Below, one piece after another: positions 35,508-44,712 of a stretch of 64,000 nt of DNA. The notes beneath the pieces were generated by a model. That model had not been told where the DNA came from and did not search any database. It was given only the letters and a program-made list of their open reading frames with translations. Source of the stretch: Bordetella genomosp. 11 (GTDB lineage Bacteria > Pseudomonadota > Gammaproteobacteria > Burkholderiales > Burkholderiaceae_B); NCBI RefSeq assembly GCF_002261215.1, contig NZ_NEVS01000004.1, positions 3,286,001 through 3,350,000 of the forward strand. Reading direction: 5' to 3'. Made by a program: the position numbers and the translations under genes. Every line of letters begins with the position of its first letter. The first letter of the stretch is position 1.

Positions 35508-36295
35508 TGACGACTTTCCAACATCCCCATGCCGCCGTCGCGGTCGATGCTCAAGGCATCGCGACGCTGCGGATCATCGACGCCGGCAAGCTCAATATCC
35601 TGAGCCGTCGTGTGGTCGACGGACTCATCCTGGCCCTGGAGCACCTGGCCGCGCGCGAAGATGTCAGGGTCGTGGTGCTGTGTGCCGAACAGGACAAGGC
35701 CTTCGTGGCGGGCTCCGACATCAAAGAGATGGCCGAGTTCGACCAGGCGGGTGCCATCGCATACATCGACCGGTTGCGTCAGTTGTGCGACGGCGTGCGC
35801 CTCTTGCCCATGCCGGTGATCGCCCGCATCCCGGGCTGGTGCCTGGGCGGCGGCATGGAGCTGGCCCTGGCCTGCGACCTGCGCATCGCTTCCGAAGCCG
35901 CCCACATGGGCATGCCGGAGGTGAAGGTGGGCGTACCGTCCATCATCCACGCGGCATTGCTGCCGCGCCTGGTCGGCCAGGCCCGTGCAACATGGATGCT
36001 GCTGACCGGCGAAGTCGCCGATGCGCCCGAGGCATTGTCCTGGGGCCTCCTCGACCGTGTGGTACCGCCTTCGGCGCTCGACGCCGAGGTGGCCCGCATT
36101 GCGGGTATGCTGGCGGGGCTGGGCCCCCGCGTGCTGGCCCAGCAGAAGCGCTTGTTGCGCGAATGGCAGGACGAGCCGCTGGAAACCTCCATCCGCAACG
36201 GCGTACTGGAGTTCGGCGCGGCGTTCGCCACCGGCGAGCCAGGCCGCTACATGCGCGGCTTCCTGCAGGAAAAAGCGCGCGCCAAGGGCGGTTGA
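35507..36295 (+). CDS. Enoyl-CoA hydratase/isomerase-family protein
   Basis: 262 residues from ATG overlapping the Bug stop by one base. Crotonase fold: oxyanion-hole segments AFVAGSDIKEMAEF and GWCLGGGMELALACDLRIAS, and the probable catalytic glutamate in GMPEVKVGVPS. The second glutamate of classical hydratases is not obvious, so isomerase, hydrolase or decarboxylase activity remains possible. It should act on the CoA ester made by the upstream CoA-transferase. Confidence 0.88.
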   Translation: MTTFQHPHAAVAVDAQGIATLRIIDAGKLNILSRRVVDGLILALEHLAAREDVRVVVLCAEQDKAFVAGSDIKEMAEFDQAGAIAYIDRLRQLCDGVRLLPMPVIARIPGWCLGGGMELALACDLRIASEAAHMGMPEVKVGVPSIIHAALLPRLVGQARATWMLLTGEVADAPEALSWGLLDRVVPPSALDAEVARIAGMLAGLGPRVLAQQKRLLREWQDEPLETSIRNGVLEFGAAFATGEPGRYMRGFLQEKARAKGG

Positions 36296-36333
36296 CCGGC
36301 GGGTCCGGCGCCTGCTCAACGACGGAATACCCG

Positions 36334-37278
36334 ATGTCCTACGAGCTGAAGGACCTGCGCCTGTTCAAGGCCATCGTCCAGGCCGGCAACCTGTCGGCCG
36401 GCGCCGCCGCCATGCACATGACGGCGCCGTCGGCCAGCTACCGCCTGAAGAACCTGGAATACACCGCCGGCAGTCCGCTGTTCTTGCGCACCGCCAAGGG
36501 CATGACGCTGACCCAGGCCGGCGAAGCGCTCGCGCGCCACGCCGACATTCTCCTGGCCGATCTGCAGGCGCTGCAGGACGAGGTCGGTGCCTACGCGCGC
36601 AATCTGAAGGGCCGCATCCGGCTATTGGCCAACAGCAGCTCGCTCAATAGTTTCATCATCCCCAGCCTGGCGCGCTTTCTCGCGGCCAACGCGCACATCG
36701 ACGTCGATCTGCGGGAAGCCGACAGCGAGGCCATCGCCGGTGCCATCCGGCGCGGCGATGCCGATATCGGCATCTTCGCCGGAAGCAACACCGCCAGCGA
36801 CCTGCGTTGCGAGCTGTATGCCCTGGACCGCCTCATATGCATCGCGCCCGCGGACCATCCCCTGGCATCGCGCGCGCGTGTTCCCTTCGGCGAAGCACTG
36901 GCCTACGGCTTCGTCGGCATGGACCAGGCCAGCAGCAATTTTCACTTCCTGCAAGCGCGGGCCACACAGGCCGGCCGCGTCCTGAACGTGCGCGTACACG
37001 CGCACGACTTCGCATCGGTGCTTTACCTCGTGCGCGCGGGTGTCGGCCTGGCCCTGGTCCCCGTCAGCGTGGCCGAAGCCGGGCTGCGCGAGGGCAACCT
37101 GGCCGGCATCGCCCTGAGCGACGCCTGGGTGTTGCGCGACCTGCATCTGGTCACCCGGCAGGACGCGCCGCCCAACGGCCTGGTGCGCCAGTTCGCCGAC
37201 GTGCTGCTGCACGATCCGCAGGTGGCGGCGACACGCACGCGCGAATCCGGCGCGGCGTGGTCGCTGAGCGCCTCTTGA
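36334..37278 (+). CDS. LysR-family transcriptional regulator
   Basis: 314 residues from ATG 36334. The HTH reads LSAGAAAMHMTAPSASYRLK, with the effector domain after residue 90 (GRIRLLANSSSLNSFIIPSL). It is the last gene of the CoA-transferase/Bug/enoyl-CoA hydratase set and lies 38 bp after the hydratase gene on the same strand, which is unusual for LysR regulators that are mostly divergent. It ends 7 bp from the convergent vexL gene, marking the border of the capsule locus. Confidence 0.9.
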   Translation: MSYELKDLRLFKAIVQAGNLSAGAAAMHMTAPSASYRLKNLEYTAGSPLFLRTAKGMTLTQAGEALARHADILLADLQALQDEVGAYARNLKGRIRLLANSSSLNSFIIPSLARFLAANAHIDVDLREADSEAIAGAIRRGDADIGIFAGSNTASDLRCELYALDRLICIAPADHPLASRARVPFGEALAYGFVGMDQASSNFHFLQARATQAGRVLNVRVHAHDFASVLYLVRAGVGLALVPVSVAEAGLREGNLAGIALSDAWVLRDLHLVTRQDAPPNGLVRQFADVLLHDPQVAATRTRESGAAWSLSAS

Positions 37279-37285
37279 ACCGCGA

Positions 37286-38485
37286 CTACGGACAACCCGT
37301 CCCGCTGCGCGGGCTTGCCAACGGCGTGTCCACGCGCGTATTGCCGGCCATCTGGCGGATCTTCTCGGCCAGCTCCGGCGTGGGGTGTTCGTAGCCGTAG
37401 CAGTACGGCGGTGTCGGCACCGATTCCGGACGGTAATCCTCCAGCACCGGTTTCGCATCGCCAAGGTACAGATTGTCTTTCAGGCGCAGGGACGCCTTGA
37501 AATCATGCTTGTATCCGTACTGGCCCTTCGATTTTTCGTAGTTGCGGCGATCCGATTCGCCATTGGGTAGCGCGCTGCGCTTGGGCGAATCCTTGATAAA
37601 GCTGCAGTAGTTCACGTTGATACGCTCCACCGTCGGGAAAAAGGGTGGCTCCGTGCACTTGCGCTGCGACAGGTTGCTGAACATATTGCCCTCCACCAGG
37701 GCGCGGGCCGCCAGGCTGAAACTCATCCCATAGAAATCCCAGTTCTCCAGCAGATTGTTGAACAAATGGAATGTGCCGAACTGGGCCCTCGGATTGCGCT
37801 GCACCGTATTCACGAAATAATTGTGGTGCAGCGTCACCCGCGCGATCGAATCGCGATCGTAGTTCTGGAAGAGATTCTTCGAGGTGATGTTGTTCAGCAG
37901 CATGACCTTGTCGGAGTCATGAAACTTCGTCCACGAAACCGTGACATCCGTCGAGCCATTCTTCACGTTGAGCAGCCGGTCCGCGAATCGGGACAGGTCC
38001 AGATGATCGACCCACACGTCCCGGCTGCCATTGGCCACGTTCACGGCCTGCGTCAGCCGGTTCAGGCGTCCATCGATGGTCAGGTGCGTAAGGATGACGT
38101 TATGGCTGCCGTAGACCCCCAGCCCATCGTCGATCAAGGTGACCTGCTTTCCACGCCCATCGATGGTCACGTCCGACGGAACGCGTAGCTGCTTGTCCAG
38201 GACGATCGTCATGTCCGAGGCGAAACGGATCCACGTGGGGCCTTTGGCATGCGTCAGCGCCGCGCGCAATGTTCCCGGCCCGGCGTCCATATTGGACGTG
38301 ACCTCGACGAATCGCCCTCCCAACCCGCCCGTGGCCTTCGCCCCGTAGCCTTCGCGCTGTTGCAGCAGCGACGCGACCATCGGGCAATGCTCGTCGGGGA
38401 CGCTGCACGATACGCTGGCGGCGGCCGTGCCGCCCCACAACGCCGCCAGGGCAAGCAGCCCATGCATCAATTTTGTCCTGGTCAT
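37286..38485 (-). CDS. vexL: VexL-like periplasmic Vi-antigen lyase (pectate lyase fold)
   Basis: 399 residues from ATG 38485 ([19 protein letters not shown]), with a signal peptide. The chain is a right-handed beta-helix of pectate-lyase type: [55 protein letters not shown] and the Arg-bearing [17 protein letters not shown]. Burkholderiales Vi loci are known to encode VexL, a metal-independent endolyase specific for O-acetylated Vi antigen that acts in the periplasm. Its place as the last gene of a tvi/vex operon and its secretion signal support this over catabolic pectin cleavage. It overlaps the tviC stop by 4 bp (ATGA). Confidence 0.88.
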   Translation of the reverse strand: MTRTKLMHGLLALAALWGGTAAASVSCSVPDEHCPMVASLLQQREGYGAKATGGLGGRFVEVTSNMDAGPGTLRAALTHAKGPTWIRFASDMTIVLDKQLRVPSDVTIDGRGKQVTLIDDGLGVYGSHNVILTHLTIDGRLNRLTQAVNVANGSRDVWVDHLDLSRFADRLLNVKNGSTDVTVSWTKFHDSDKVMLLNNITSKNLFQNYDRDSIARVTLHHNYFVNTVQRNPRAQFGTFHLFNNLLENWDFYGMSFSLAARALVEGNMFSNLSQRKCTEPPFFPTVERINVNYCSFIKDSPKRSALPNGESDRRNYEKSKGQYGYKHDFKASLRLKDNLYLGDAKPVLEDYRPESVPTPPYCYGYEHPTPELAEKIRQMAGNTRVDTPLASPRSGTGCP

Positions 38486-39570
38486 GCTGCCACCCGCGAA
38501 GTCAGAAAGCCGATGTACCACGGCAGCGCCTCGTTCATTCCACGCCGCAGATCCACCAGCGGCTCGTAGCCGATGCCGGCCTGCGCCTTCGACACATCAG
38601 CCTGCGAATGCCGCACATCGCCTTCGCGAAACGGCCGGTATTCCGCCGATCGCGCATACTCGAAGCCACGCGCCGCCAGGCCGTCCCGGATGATGCCGAA
38701 AAGGTCGTTCAGCGTGGTGCGGCCACCCACCGCGACGTTATAGACCTCGCTGGCGCGGGTCTCCTGGCGCAACGCGGCGCGCAGGTTCGCCTGCACGACG
38801 TTCCCGACGAAGCAGAAATCCCGGCTGGTTTCGCCGTCGCCATTGATCTGGACGGCCTCTGCCTCGATCATCGACGAAATCCACTTCGGGATCACGGCCG
38901 CATAGGCGCCATTGGGATCCTGCCGCGGGCCGAAGACATTGAAGTAACGCAGTCCGGTGGACGCGAAGCCATACGTCCGGGAAAACACATCCGCATAAAG
39001 CTCGTCGACCAGCTTGGTGACCGCATAGGGCGACAGCGGCTTGCCGATCCGGTCTTCCCGCTTGGGCAGATTGGGCTCGTCGCCATAGGTGGAACTGGAT
39101 GCGGCATAGACGAAGCCCCGGACGGCGGCACGGCGCGCGGCATCGAGCATATTCAGGAAGCCCGAGACATTCACATCGTGCGAAGTCACCGGGTCCTTCA
39201 CCGAACGCGGTACCGAGCCTAACGCGGCCTGATGCAGCACGTAATCGACCTGGCCGACGGCCTGCTCGCATGCGGCCATGTCGCGGATATCGGCCTCGTG
39301 CAGGGTGAAAGACGCCCACAGGCGTTCCCCGACGTTCCCGCGGACCTCGTCCAGATTGCGCCGGTGTCCGGTCGAAAAATTATCCAGGCCGTGCACCTCC
39401 TGTCCCAGCAAAAGCAGGGTCTCCACGAGATTGGAACCGATAAAGCCCGCGGCCCCGGTCACCAGCCAGCGCCGGCGCCGGGAGAGCATCTCTTCGCGAA
39501 GGTCGCGTTGCGTCTCGTCGAGCAGCCACGCGGGGATGGCCGCATCGCTTTCAAAGCCTGTTGAGTTCAT
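38482..39570 (-). CDS. tviC: UDP-N-acetylglucosaminuronate C4-epimerase (TviC)
   Basis: 362 residues from ATG 39570. Extended short-chain dehydrogenase: Rossmann GAAGFIG (39-45), catalytic SSST (158-161) and Y182-x3-K186 (YAVTK). It resembles TviC/WbpP-type epimerases, which convert UDP-GlcNAcA to UDP-GalNAcA (or UDP-GlcNAc to UDP-GalNAc). This is the second precursor step of Vi antigen after TviB. In Salmonella viaB tviC follows tviB; here it has moved to the end of the operon, 14 bp after vexE and overlapping vexL. Confidence 0.88.
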   Translation of the reverse strand: MNSTGFESDAAIPAWLLDETQRDLREEMLSRRRRWLVTGAAGFIGSNLVETLLLLGQEVHGLDNFSTGHRRNLDEVRGNVGERLWASFTLHEADIRDMAACEQAVGQVDYVLHQAALGSVPRSVKDPVTSHDVNVSGFLNMLDAARRAAVRGFVYAASSSTYGDEPNLPKREDRIGKPLSPYAVTKLVDELYADVFSRTYGFASTGLRYFNVFGPRQDPNGAYAAVIPKWISSMIEAEAVQINGDGETSRDFCFVGNVVQANLRAALRQETRASEVYNVAVGGRTTLNDLFGIIRDGLAARGFEYARSAEYRPFREGDVRHSQADVSKAQAGIGYEPLVDLRRGMNEALPWYIGFLTSRVAA

Positions 39571-39584
39571 CGAATCCTTACTCC

Positions 39585-41489
39585 CTATTGCTGCGCGGAA
39601 CGATCCGCGGATTTCACGTGGCGCCAGATCCCGCCGCTCATGCGCAGGTTTTCCGGTGGACCGGCCAAATGTTCCCTGAGCCGCTCGAAATAGGCCCGCT
39701 GCCATCGTTGCGCGTACGCCTCGGCATCCTCCCCGGGCTCGGCCGCCGGAAGCATCTCCAGCGTGAAGGCAACACGGCCGTTCTCCCAGCGGGGCGCGTA
39801 GAACACCGAAGGCACCTTGAGGCGGTGCGCCAGATGCGAAGCGAAACTCGAATACGTCACTTCCTGTCCCTCGAAGGTGGTTCGCGGCGCGGCCGGGTTC
39901 GCCGCGCCGTCCACCGCCAGGCACAACACGTAGCCCGACCCGATCGCGCGCAGGCAGGACTTGGCGACCTGCGCTTCGGTCTGGTCGGCGGTGGAGATCA
40001 GGGCCTCGGCATAGCTTGTCTGGGCAATGCGTGGCGCGGTGGCCAGCCAGCGCGACGGGATGCCCGCCAGCTCCAGGGCCATCAGGCCGGCATACATGGG
40101 ACCGACGTGCGCGGTGGCTACGACGACACCCCTGCCCGCGGCGAGCAAGGGCTCGAAAAACCGCTCGCCGCTGTCCAGCTCCCCCAGCACCTGCATGGCC
40201 TCTTCGGCACGATCCTCGCGGCATTCGATCCAGTCGAACAACAGATGGTCCACCATATGGCCCCAGCGCGCGGCGCGCTCCCATTGCGCGCGGTCGATTC
40301 CCGAGTCGCGGCGCAGCGACCACGCCCAGTCCAGCCGCGCCTGGGGGATGGGGGCGGTATCGAGCCGGTCTTCCAGTTGCGCCATGGCTTCGTCGAAGGT
40401 GTCGGGCAGCCGCATGTCGCGCTGCGAAACATAGCGCTGGAACAATGCCTCGGCCTCCTGCTTGCGGCCAGCCTGGGATAATGCCGCGATGGCGGAACGC
40501 TGCCACAGCGGCTTATCGGGGTTTCGTTCGAGCACGTACATCAGCTGGTCGGCAGCCTCGTCGTACTGCAGCGAATAGCGCAGCGCGCGCGCGTAGAGCA
40601 CCCGCGTCTGCTCCAGTTCCGGCGCCAGGTCGATGGCCTGCTTGAGCGGGCCCACCGCGTCCTGGTAGCGGCCGGACCGCAGCAGTGTTTCGCCGTACAA
40701 GGACAGCAGCCTCACATCCGAGGGCGACACCGTCACCCCAGCCTGGAAATGGTCCACCGCATGGACCTTCCGGTCTTCTTCCGTGCCGCGCCGCAGGTGC
40801 GCCAGTCCAAGATAGGTCCGCAAGCCCGGGCTATCGTGCCCCGCGGCCAGCGCCGCGTCGCCAAACCGGATCGCCGCCTCCGCCCTGCCATCCTCGAACA
40901 AGGCACGCACGGCCATCGCGGCCACGCGCGCGTTCGGTAGATTGTCCGCGTTCAGTACCGCTGCCATGCGCGCCGCCTCGGCCGTATCGCCGTCGCGGAT
41001 GAACGCCAGCATCCAGAAGTGGGCGTCATCCGGAGACTCCGCCGCCCGATCGCTGGTCGCCCGCGCGACCGTCGCGGCATCGGCCACCCGCCCCGCCTGC
41101 AGGCGCAGCTGTATGCGCGCGGCGTGCAGCGCGGCGGTATCCGGTTCGAGATCGGCGGCGGCGTCCGCCTGCGCGATCGCGCTGTCCCACTGCTCCGTCC
41201 GTCCCAGCAGGCTGGCGAGCAGGCGGCGATCCTCGACCTGGGAGGGATCGGCGGCCACAAGAAGTTCGAGCGCCGCGATCGCCGGCTTGAAAGCACTCTC
41301 TCGCACGAACGGCGAGACCAGCAAGCGCCTGACATCGCGCCTGCCATTGGCCGCGCGCACCAGGGCCGGGTCGAGCCCGGACAGTTCGGCCGCGGGATCC
41401 GCCGCGGCCCGGATCCTGCCGATGGCTTCGGCCAGCCGCGCAGCGGCGTCGGCCGACGCCTCGCGACGTGCAATCGTCGTATCACCCAT
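39585..41489 (-). CDS. vexE: VexE-like acyltransferase with TPR domain
   Basis: 634 residues. The N-terminal two thirds are helical TPR-like repeats (for example [20 protein letters not shown]). The last ~200 residues resemble LpxL/HtrB-type acyltransferases ([20 protein letters not shown] ... [19 protein letters not shown]). VexE is known to be needed for the lipid terminus of Vi antigen that anchors the chains. In LpxL enzymes the active site is HX4(D/E); here it reads H461-VGPM-Y466, without the acidic residue. It overlaps the vexD end by 8 bp. Confidence 0.82.
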   Translation of the reverse strand: MGDTTIARREASADAAARLAEAIGRIRAAADPAAELSGLDPALVRAANGRRDVRRLLVSPFVRESAFKPAIAALELLVAADPSQVEDRRLLASLLGRTEQWDSAIAQADAAADLEPDTAALHAARIQLRLQAGRVADAATVARATSDRAAESPDDAHFWMLAFIRDGDTAEAARMAAVLNADNLPNARVAAMAVRALFEDGRAEAAIRFGDAALAAGHDSPGLRTYLGLAHLRRGTEEDRKVHAVDHFQAGVTVSPSDVRLLSLYGETLLRSGRYQDAVGPLKQAIDLAPELEQTRVLYARALRYSLQYDEAADQLMYVLERNPDKPLWQRSAIAALSQAGRKQEAEALFQRYVSQRDMRLPDTFDEAMAQLEDRLDTAPIPQARLDWAWSLRRDSGIDRAQWERAARWGHMVDHLLFDWIECREDRAEEAMQVLGELDSGERFFEPLLAAGRGVVVATAHVGPMYAGLMALELAGIPSRWLATAPRIAQTSYAEALISTADQTEAQVAKSCLRAIGSGYVLCLAVDGAANPAAPRTTFEGQEVTYSSFASHLAHRLKVPSVFYAPRWENGRVAFTLEMLPAAEPGEDAEAYAQRWQRAYFERLREHLAGPPENLRMSGGIWRHVKSADRSAQQ

Positions 41490-42777
41490 GACGCATCCCC
41501 TTGAGCAAAGCCATGGCGAGGCGCAACACCAGCATCAGCACGAAGCCCAGGGCCAGCGCTTCCAGCAAAAGTATCCGCAGCTTGGGGCTGCTGGGGCGGT
41601 CCGTCGGAACCGGCTGCGCGATGATCGATAGATACCGCTGCAATCGCAGTGCATCCACCATGGCCTGCTGATACGACTGCTGAGCCAGCGTCAGGTTGGA
41701 ATCCGCGAAGGCCTGGGCATTGCGCAGCGCCTCGTACGACTTCAGCTGCTTCGCCTCTGTATTCCCCTCGCCGCTCAGGCGGCGGCGCACCGCCACGATC
41801 CGCTTCTGCAACGCCGAGACCTGCATCTCGGCGGGCCTGAGCATGGGATGATTCGGATTGCCCAGGGCACGGATCTTGTCCAGGTTGATCTGCGCGTTGC
41901 TGAGCTCGCCTTCGAGCTGGCCGGACAGATTCAGCAGCATCGCCACGGTCGCCGTCGGGTCGATATTGCCATGCGCCGTTCGCCACGCCGTCAGGGCGTC
42001 GCGGGCGTGAAGCGCCTTGCGCTCCGCACGTTTGACGGACTCCTCGCTGACCTTCAACTTGTCGGCGACGCCTTTCTCGTTCAGGCGGCTGACGAAATCC
42101 TCCGCCAGGCGAATCAGCGCCTGCGAGAGGATGGCCGCGTCCTGAGGAGAAAACGCGCTGACGCGCAGCACGTCGATTTGCTCCAGCACGTTAAAGGACA
42201 CTTTTACGGACGACTGGTATGCGCGGTACAGATCGTCCTCGCTGGCGTCGGGCGCGAGGCGATTGAACAGGTCCATGCCGTCATGGGCCAGGTAGCGGCG
42301 CAGGCCGACGGCCTGATCCAGCTGGCGCATGGCATCGCGCGACTTGAGAAAATCGCTGACGGCCCAACCGTCCACGAAACCTCCCAGCATGCCGCCCATA
42401 TTCCCCGTGGTAAGCAGGCTCGCGGCCCCGCCGCCGCCGGAATCCTGGCCCGAGCCGGATTGCACGAAGAAGCGCGACTCCGCCTCATAGCGAGGCGTCG
42501 CGATGCACAACACATAGACCAGGGCAAGCACGACCGGCGCGATGACGATGAGCGCATTGACCCAACGATGACGCCGCCGCTCGCGTAGTGCCGCCTGCCG
42601 TTCACGATGCCGGCGTTCGATCTCGGACCCGCCCTCAGATGCCGAACTGGCCGTCCCCGAAGTCCCCGCTGAAGGCGTCGTCGCCTGCGCTTGCGGAGTC
42701 GCTGCGGGATCGTCTGGGCGGGAACTTGCGGATGCACCGGTCGAGGTCGTCGTCGATTCTGAGCGTGCTTCCTTCAT
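41482..42777 (-). CDS. vexD: VexD-like capsule export protein (PCP-3/KpsE family)
   Basis: 431 residues. A disordered Ser/Thr/Ala/Pro N-terminus (about 1-70), TM1 at about 72-93, a periplasmic coiled-coil region (about 150-370), the Pro-rich IIAQPVPTDRPSSPK before TM2 (about 402-424), and a short tail. This is the polysaccharide co-polymerase layout; the protein bridges the ABC exporter to the outer-membrane VexA channel. The only ATG upstream of TM1 is at 42777, which makes the gene overlap vexC by 143 bp in another frame. Confidence 0.88.
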   Translation of the reverse strand: MKEARSESTTTSTGASASSRPDDPAATPQAQATTPSAGTSGTASSASEGGSEIERRHRERQAALRERRRHRWVNALIVIAPVVLALVYVLCIATPRYEAESRFFVQSGSGQDSGGGGAASLLTTGNMGGMLGGFVDGWAVSDFLKSRDAMRQLDQAVGLRRYLAHDGMDLFNRLAPDASEDDLYRAYQSSVKVSFNVLEQIDVLRVSAFSPQDAAILSQALIRLAEDFVSRLNEKGVADKLKVSEESVKRAERKALHARDALTAWRTAHGNIDPTATVAMLLNLSGQLEGELSNAQINLDKIRALGNPNHPMLRPAEMQVSALQKRIVAVRRRLSGEGNTEAKQLKSYEALRNAQAFADSNLTLAQQSYQQAMVDALRLQRYLSIIAQPVPTDRPSSPKLRILLLEALALGFVLMLVLRLAMALLKGMRHG

Positions 42778-43354
42778 AAACTAAGCCTTTGAAGCAATAG
42801 TCCGCCAATTGATTCTGGCGATAACTGGAAAATACGAGCGTCCGTCCGACCAGGCGCTCTTCGAAAAGCGCCAGCCAGAGACGGGTGAAACGGCAGGGCT
42901 CGAAGGGCATGGCGCCCTCGATCACATAGACATCGAACGCGGGCGCCAGCGCCAGCGCGAACGAGAACTCCTGCCGGACGTAGAGCGGCCAATGTTCCAT
43001 GGGCCTGGCCAGGCACTTGGGATCGCTGATCAGGTCCGCGACGAAGTCGACGGTGGTGTCCGCGTCCAGCTCGTACATTTCGCTGACGAACTCGATCATG
43101 CGCAGCCCGTTCGCCTTGCCGCGAATGAAGCCCTGCCGGCCTATGGCCCAGGAAACGCTGCCATCGTGCTTGACGAACCCCTGGCGCGGCGGCCTCAGCC
43201 GGCACAGCACATCGATAATCTGGCGGTGCAGTTCCGGCGCGGGCGAAAGCAGCGCATAGCGCCCCACGGGAATGTCGAGATCGACATTGGAAAGCAGCGA
43301 TTGGCGGGTTCCGAATGCATAGGGTTCATCAGTCACGCCATTAAGATGGATCAT
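42635..43354 (-). CDS. vexC: VexC-like capsule exporter ABC protein lacking all ATPase motifs
   Basis: 239 residues, colinear with KpsT/VexC exporter ATPases from the first strand to about residue 205, so the frame is intact. The catalytic motifs are absent: the Walker A site reads SPAPELHRQ (37-45), with no GxxGxGK[ST]; the signature region is HWPLYVRQEF; Walker B reads VYVIEG (D to E, catalytic E to G); the H-loop reads FSSY. The GRQGFIRGKANG stretch (72-83) aligns to the segment after Walker A and is not a displaced P-loop. Position between the permease and PCP genes fixes its identity as VexC. Either it is a pseudo-ATPase or another ATPase drives export. The C-terminal 34 residues are Ser/Asp/Gly-rich and lie in the vexD overlap. 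Confidence 0.8.
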   Translation of the reverse strand: MIHLNGVTDEPYAFGTRQSLLSNVDLDIPVGRYALLSPAPELHRQIIDVLCRLRPPRQGFVKHDGSVSWAIGRQGFIRGKANGLRMIEFVSEMYELDADTTVDFVADLISDPKCLARPMEHWPLYVRQEFSFALALAPAFDVYVIEGAMPFEPCRFTRLWLALFEERLVGRTLVFSSYRQNQLADYCFKGLVYEGSTLRIDDDLDRCIRKFPPRRSRSDSASAGDDAFSGDFGDGQFGI

Positions 43355-43363
43355 TACGGCCCC

Positions 43364-44704
43364 TCACATCGGCTGGATATTGCTGCGGGCCAGGCGTTCG
43401 GCAGCCAGGGCAATCACGGCCAGGAAAACCAGCGAGGTCAGGAAATAGGTCAGGCTCGCATCCTGCGACTTGTAGCTGGTGAAGTACGCCGAACGCAGCA
43501 GTTGCATGCCATGCGCGAACGGCGACCAGAGAACCAAGGACTGCATCTGTTCCGGCAATTGCTCCGACACGAAGAACACCCCCGAAAATATCTGCAGGAA
43601 TCGCTCGATCACGGGCGCCAGCCGAAGAAAAAAATGCCACGCCGTCGCGATCGCGCCGAACAGCACGCCCATGGCGGTTCCGCCCACCCCCATCAGCACC
43701 ACGAAAAGCACGAACCCGGACCAGCTCTCGGGCAGCGTGATGAAACCGAAAGCGCTGCCCGCGCCGATCAAAATGCCGAATACCACCAGGTATACCGAGA
43801 CATAGATCAGCGCCTGCACCAATGCACCCATTAGCGGCGTCACTCCCTGGAAGTTCAGTAATCCGCGCGCCGACACGTAGCTCGTGCTGCTCCTGAAGAT
43901 GATCTGCCGGAACATGATCCACGTGGTCGCGCCCAGCAGCGAAAACGTCGGCACATCCATACCCAGGATGTAATGCGTTCCCATCAGGAAATACAGCGAC
44001 GAGATCAGCGTGAGCAATACGACGGGCCCGACCAGGGCCCACAGCAAGGCAATCCGGCTTTCGCCGTGCATGACGTGCAGCTGATAGACGAACATCGGCA
44101 ACAGGGTACGCAAGCGGGGCCGGCCTTCGTCGACGTCGCGCGGACGATACCCTTGATGCAACACACGCAGGCGTTCGCGCAGGATCGCCAGATCCCCGGC
44201 CTCGTCCGGGGAAAGCTCGATCTGCAGCGCGACGTCGTTGCGCGACGCATGGCGACGCGCCTGCTGCGCCTCTTCCTGCTTGCGCCGCCGCACCCGCCGC
44301 CCGTGCGCCGCCCCCAGGCGCTCGTCTTCCGCCACCAGCCTGGCCGGCATGTATCCGGGCTCGAACACATCGGCGCCGGCGCGGATATCCAGCTCCAGCA
44401 AGCGCACCATAATGCGCAGGCGCCGGCGCGGAAAATCGGCATCGGCTTCGGCCGCGCCGCTACGCTCGATCTCCTTTTCCAGTTCGGACTGGACAGCCTC
44501 GTAGACCGCCCGCCGGGCCGCCACGGTGTCGTGCTTCTCGCCCTGCAGCCTCGCGACCAGCCGCCTGAACACGGCGGCTGGCGAGGTCCTGGGATCGAAT
44601 AGCGCCGACACATCCAGGCGCCAGGCGGCAACACCGGAACCTACCGCGTAATTCCGGTCCTGCCGACGCGCGCGCCAGCCTTTAATGCGCTCCTCGTTGC
44701 TCAT
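43364..44704 (-). CDS. vexB: VexB-like capsule exporter permease with long N-terminal extension
   Basis: 446 residues. The C-terminal part (about 215-446) is a six-helix ABC-2 permease of KpsM/VexB type, including PTFSLLGATTWIMFRQIIFR. KpsM-type permeases are normally about 260 residues; here about 195 extra residues precede the membrane domain. That extension is charged and helical (RRLRIMVRLLELDIRAG; DEAGDLAILRERLRVLHQGY) and should be cytosolic. It moves lipid-linked capsule chains across the inner membrane with VexC. The gene lies 9 bp upstream of vexC and 8 bp after vexA. Confidence 0.85.
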   Translation of the reverse strand: MSNEERIKGWRARRQDRNYAVGSGVAAWRLDVSALFDPRTSPAAVFRRLVARLQGEKHDTVAARRAVYEAVQSELEKEIERSGAAEADADFPRRRLRIMVRLLELDIRAGADVFEPGYMPARLVAEDERLGAAHGRRVRRRKQEEAQQARRHASRNDVALQIELSPDEAGDLAILRERLRVLHQGYRPRDVDEGRPRLRTLLPMFVYQLHVMHGESRIALLWALVGPVVLLTLISSLYFLMGTHYILGMDVPTFSLLGATTWIMFRQIIFRSSTSYVSARGLLNFQGVTPLMGALVQALIYVSVYLVVFGILIGAGSAFGFITLPESWSGFVLFVVLMGVGGTAMGVLFGAIATAWHFFLRLAPVIERFLQIFSGVFFVSEQLPEQMQSLVLWSPFAHGMQLLRSAYFTSYKSQDASLTYFLTSLVFLAVIALAAERLARSNIQPM

Positions 44705-44712
44705 CGACTGGC

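Noticed and set aside
37286..38485. Catabolic pectate lyase
   Set aside because: It overlaps tviC by 4 bp at the end of a Vi-type operon and no pectin-utilisation genes are near; the VexL reading fits better.
42845..43145. GRQGFIRGKANG as a displaced Walker A in VexC
   Set aside because: The stretch lies after the Walker A position and aligns with the conserved segment GLAGGFQGS-like region of KpsT; it lacks the GK[ST] ending.
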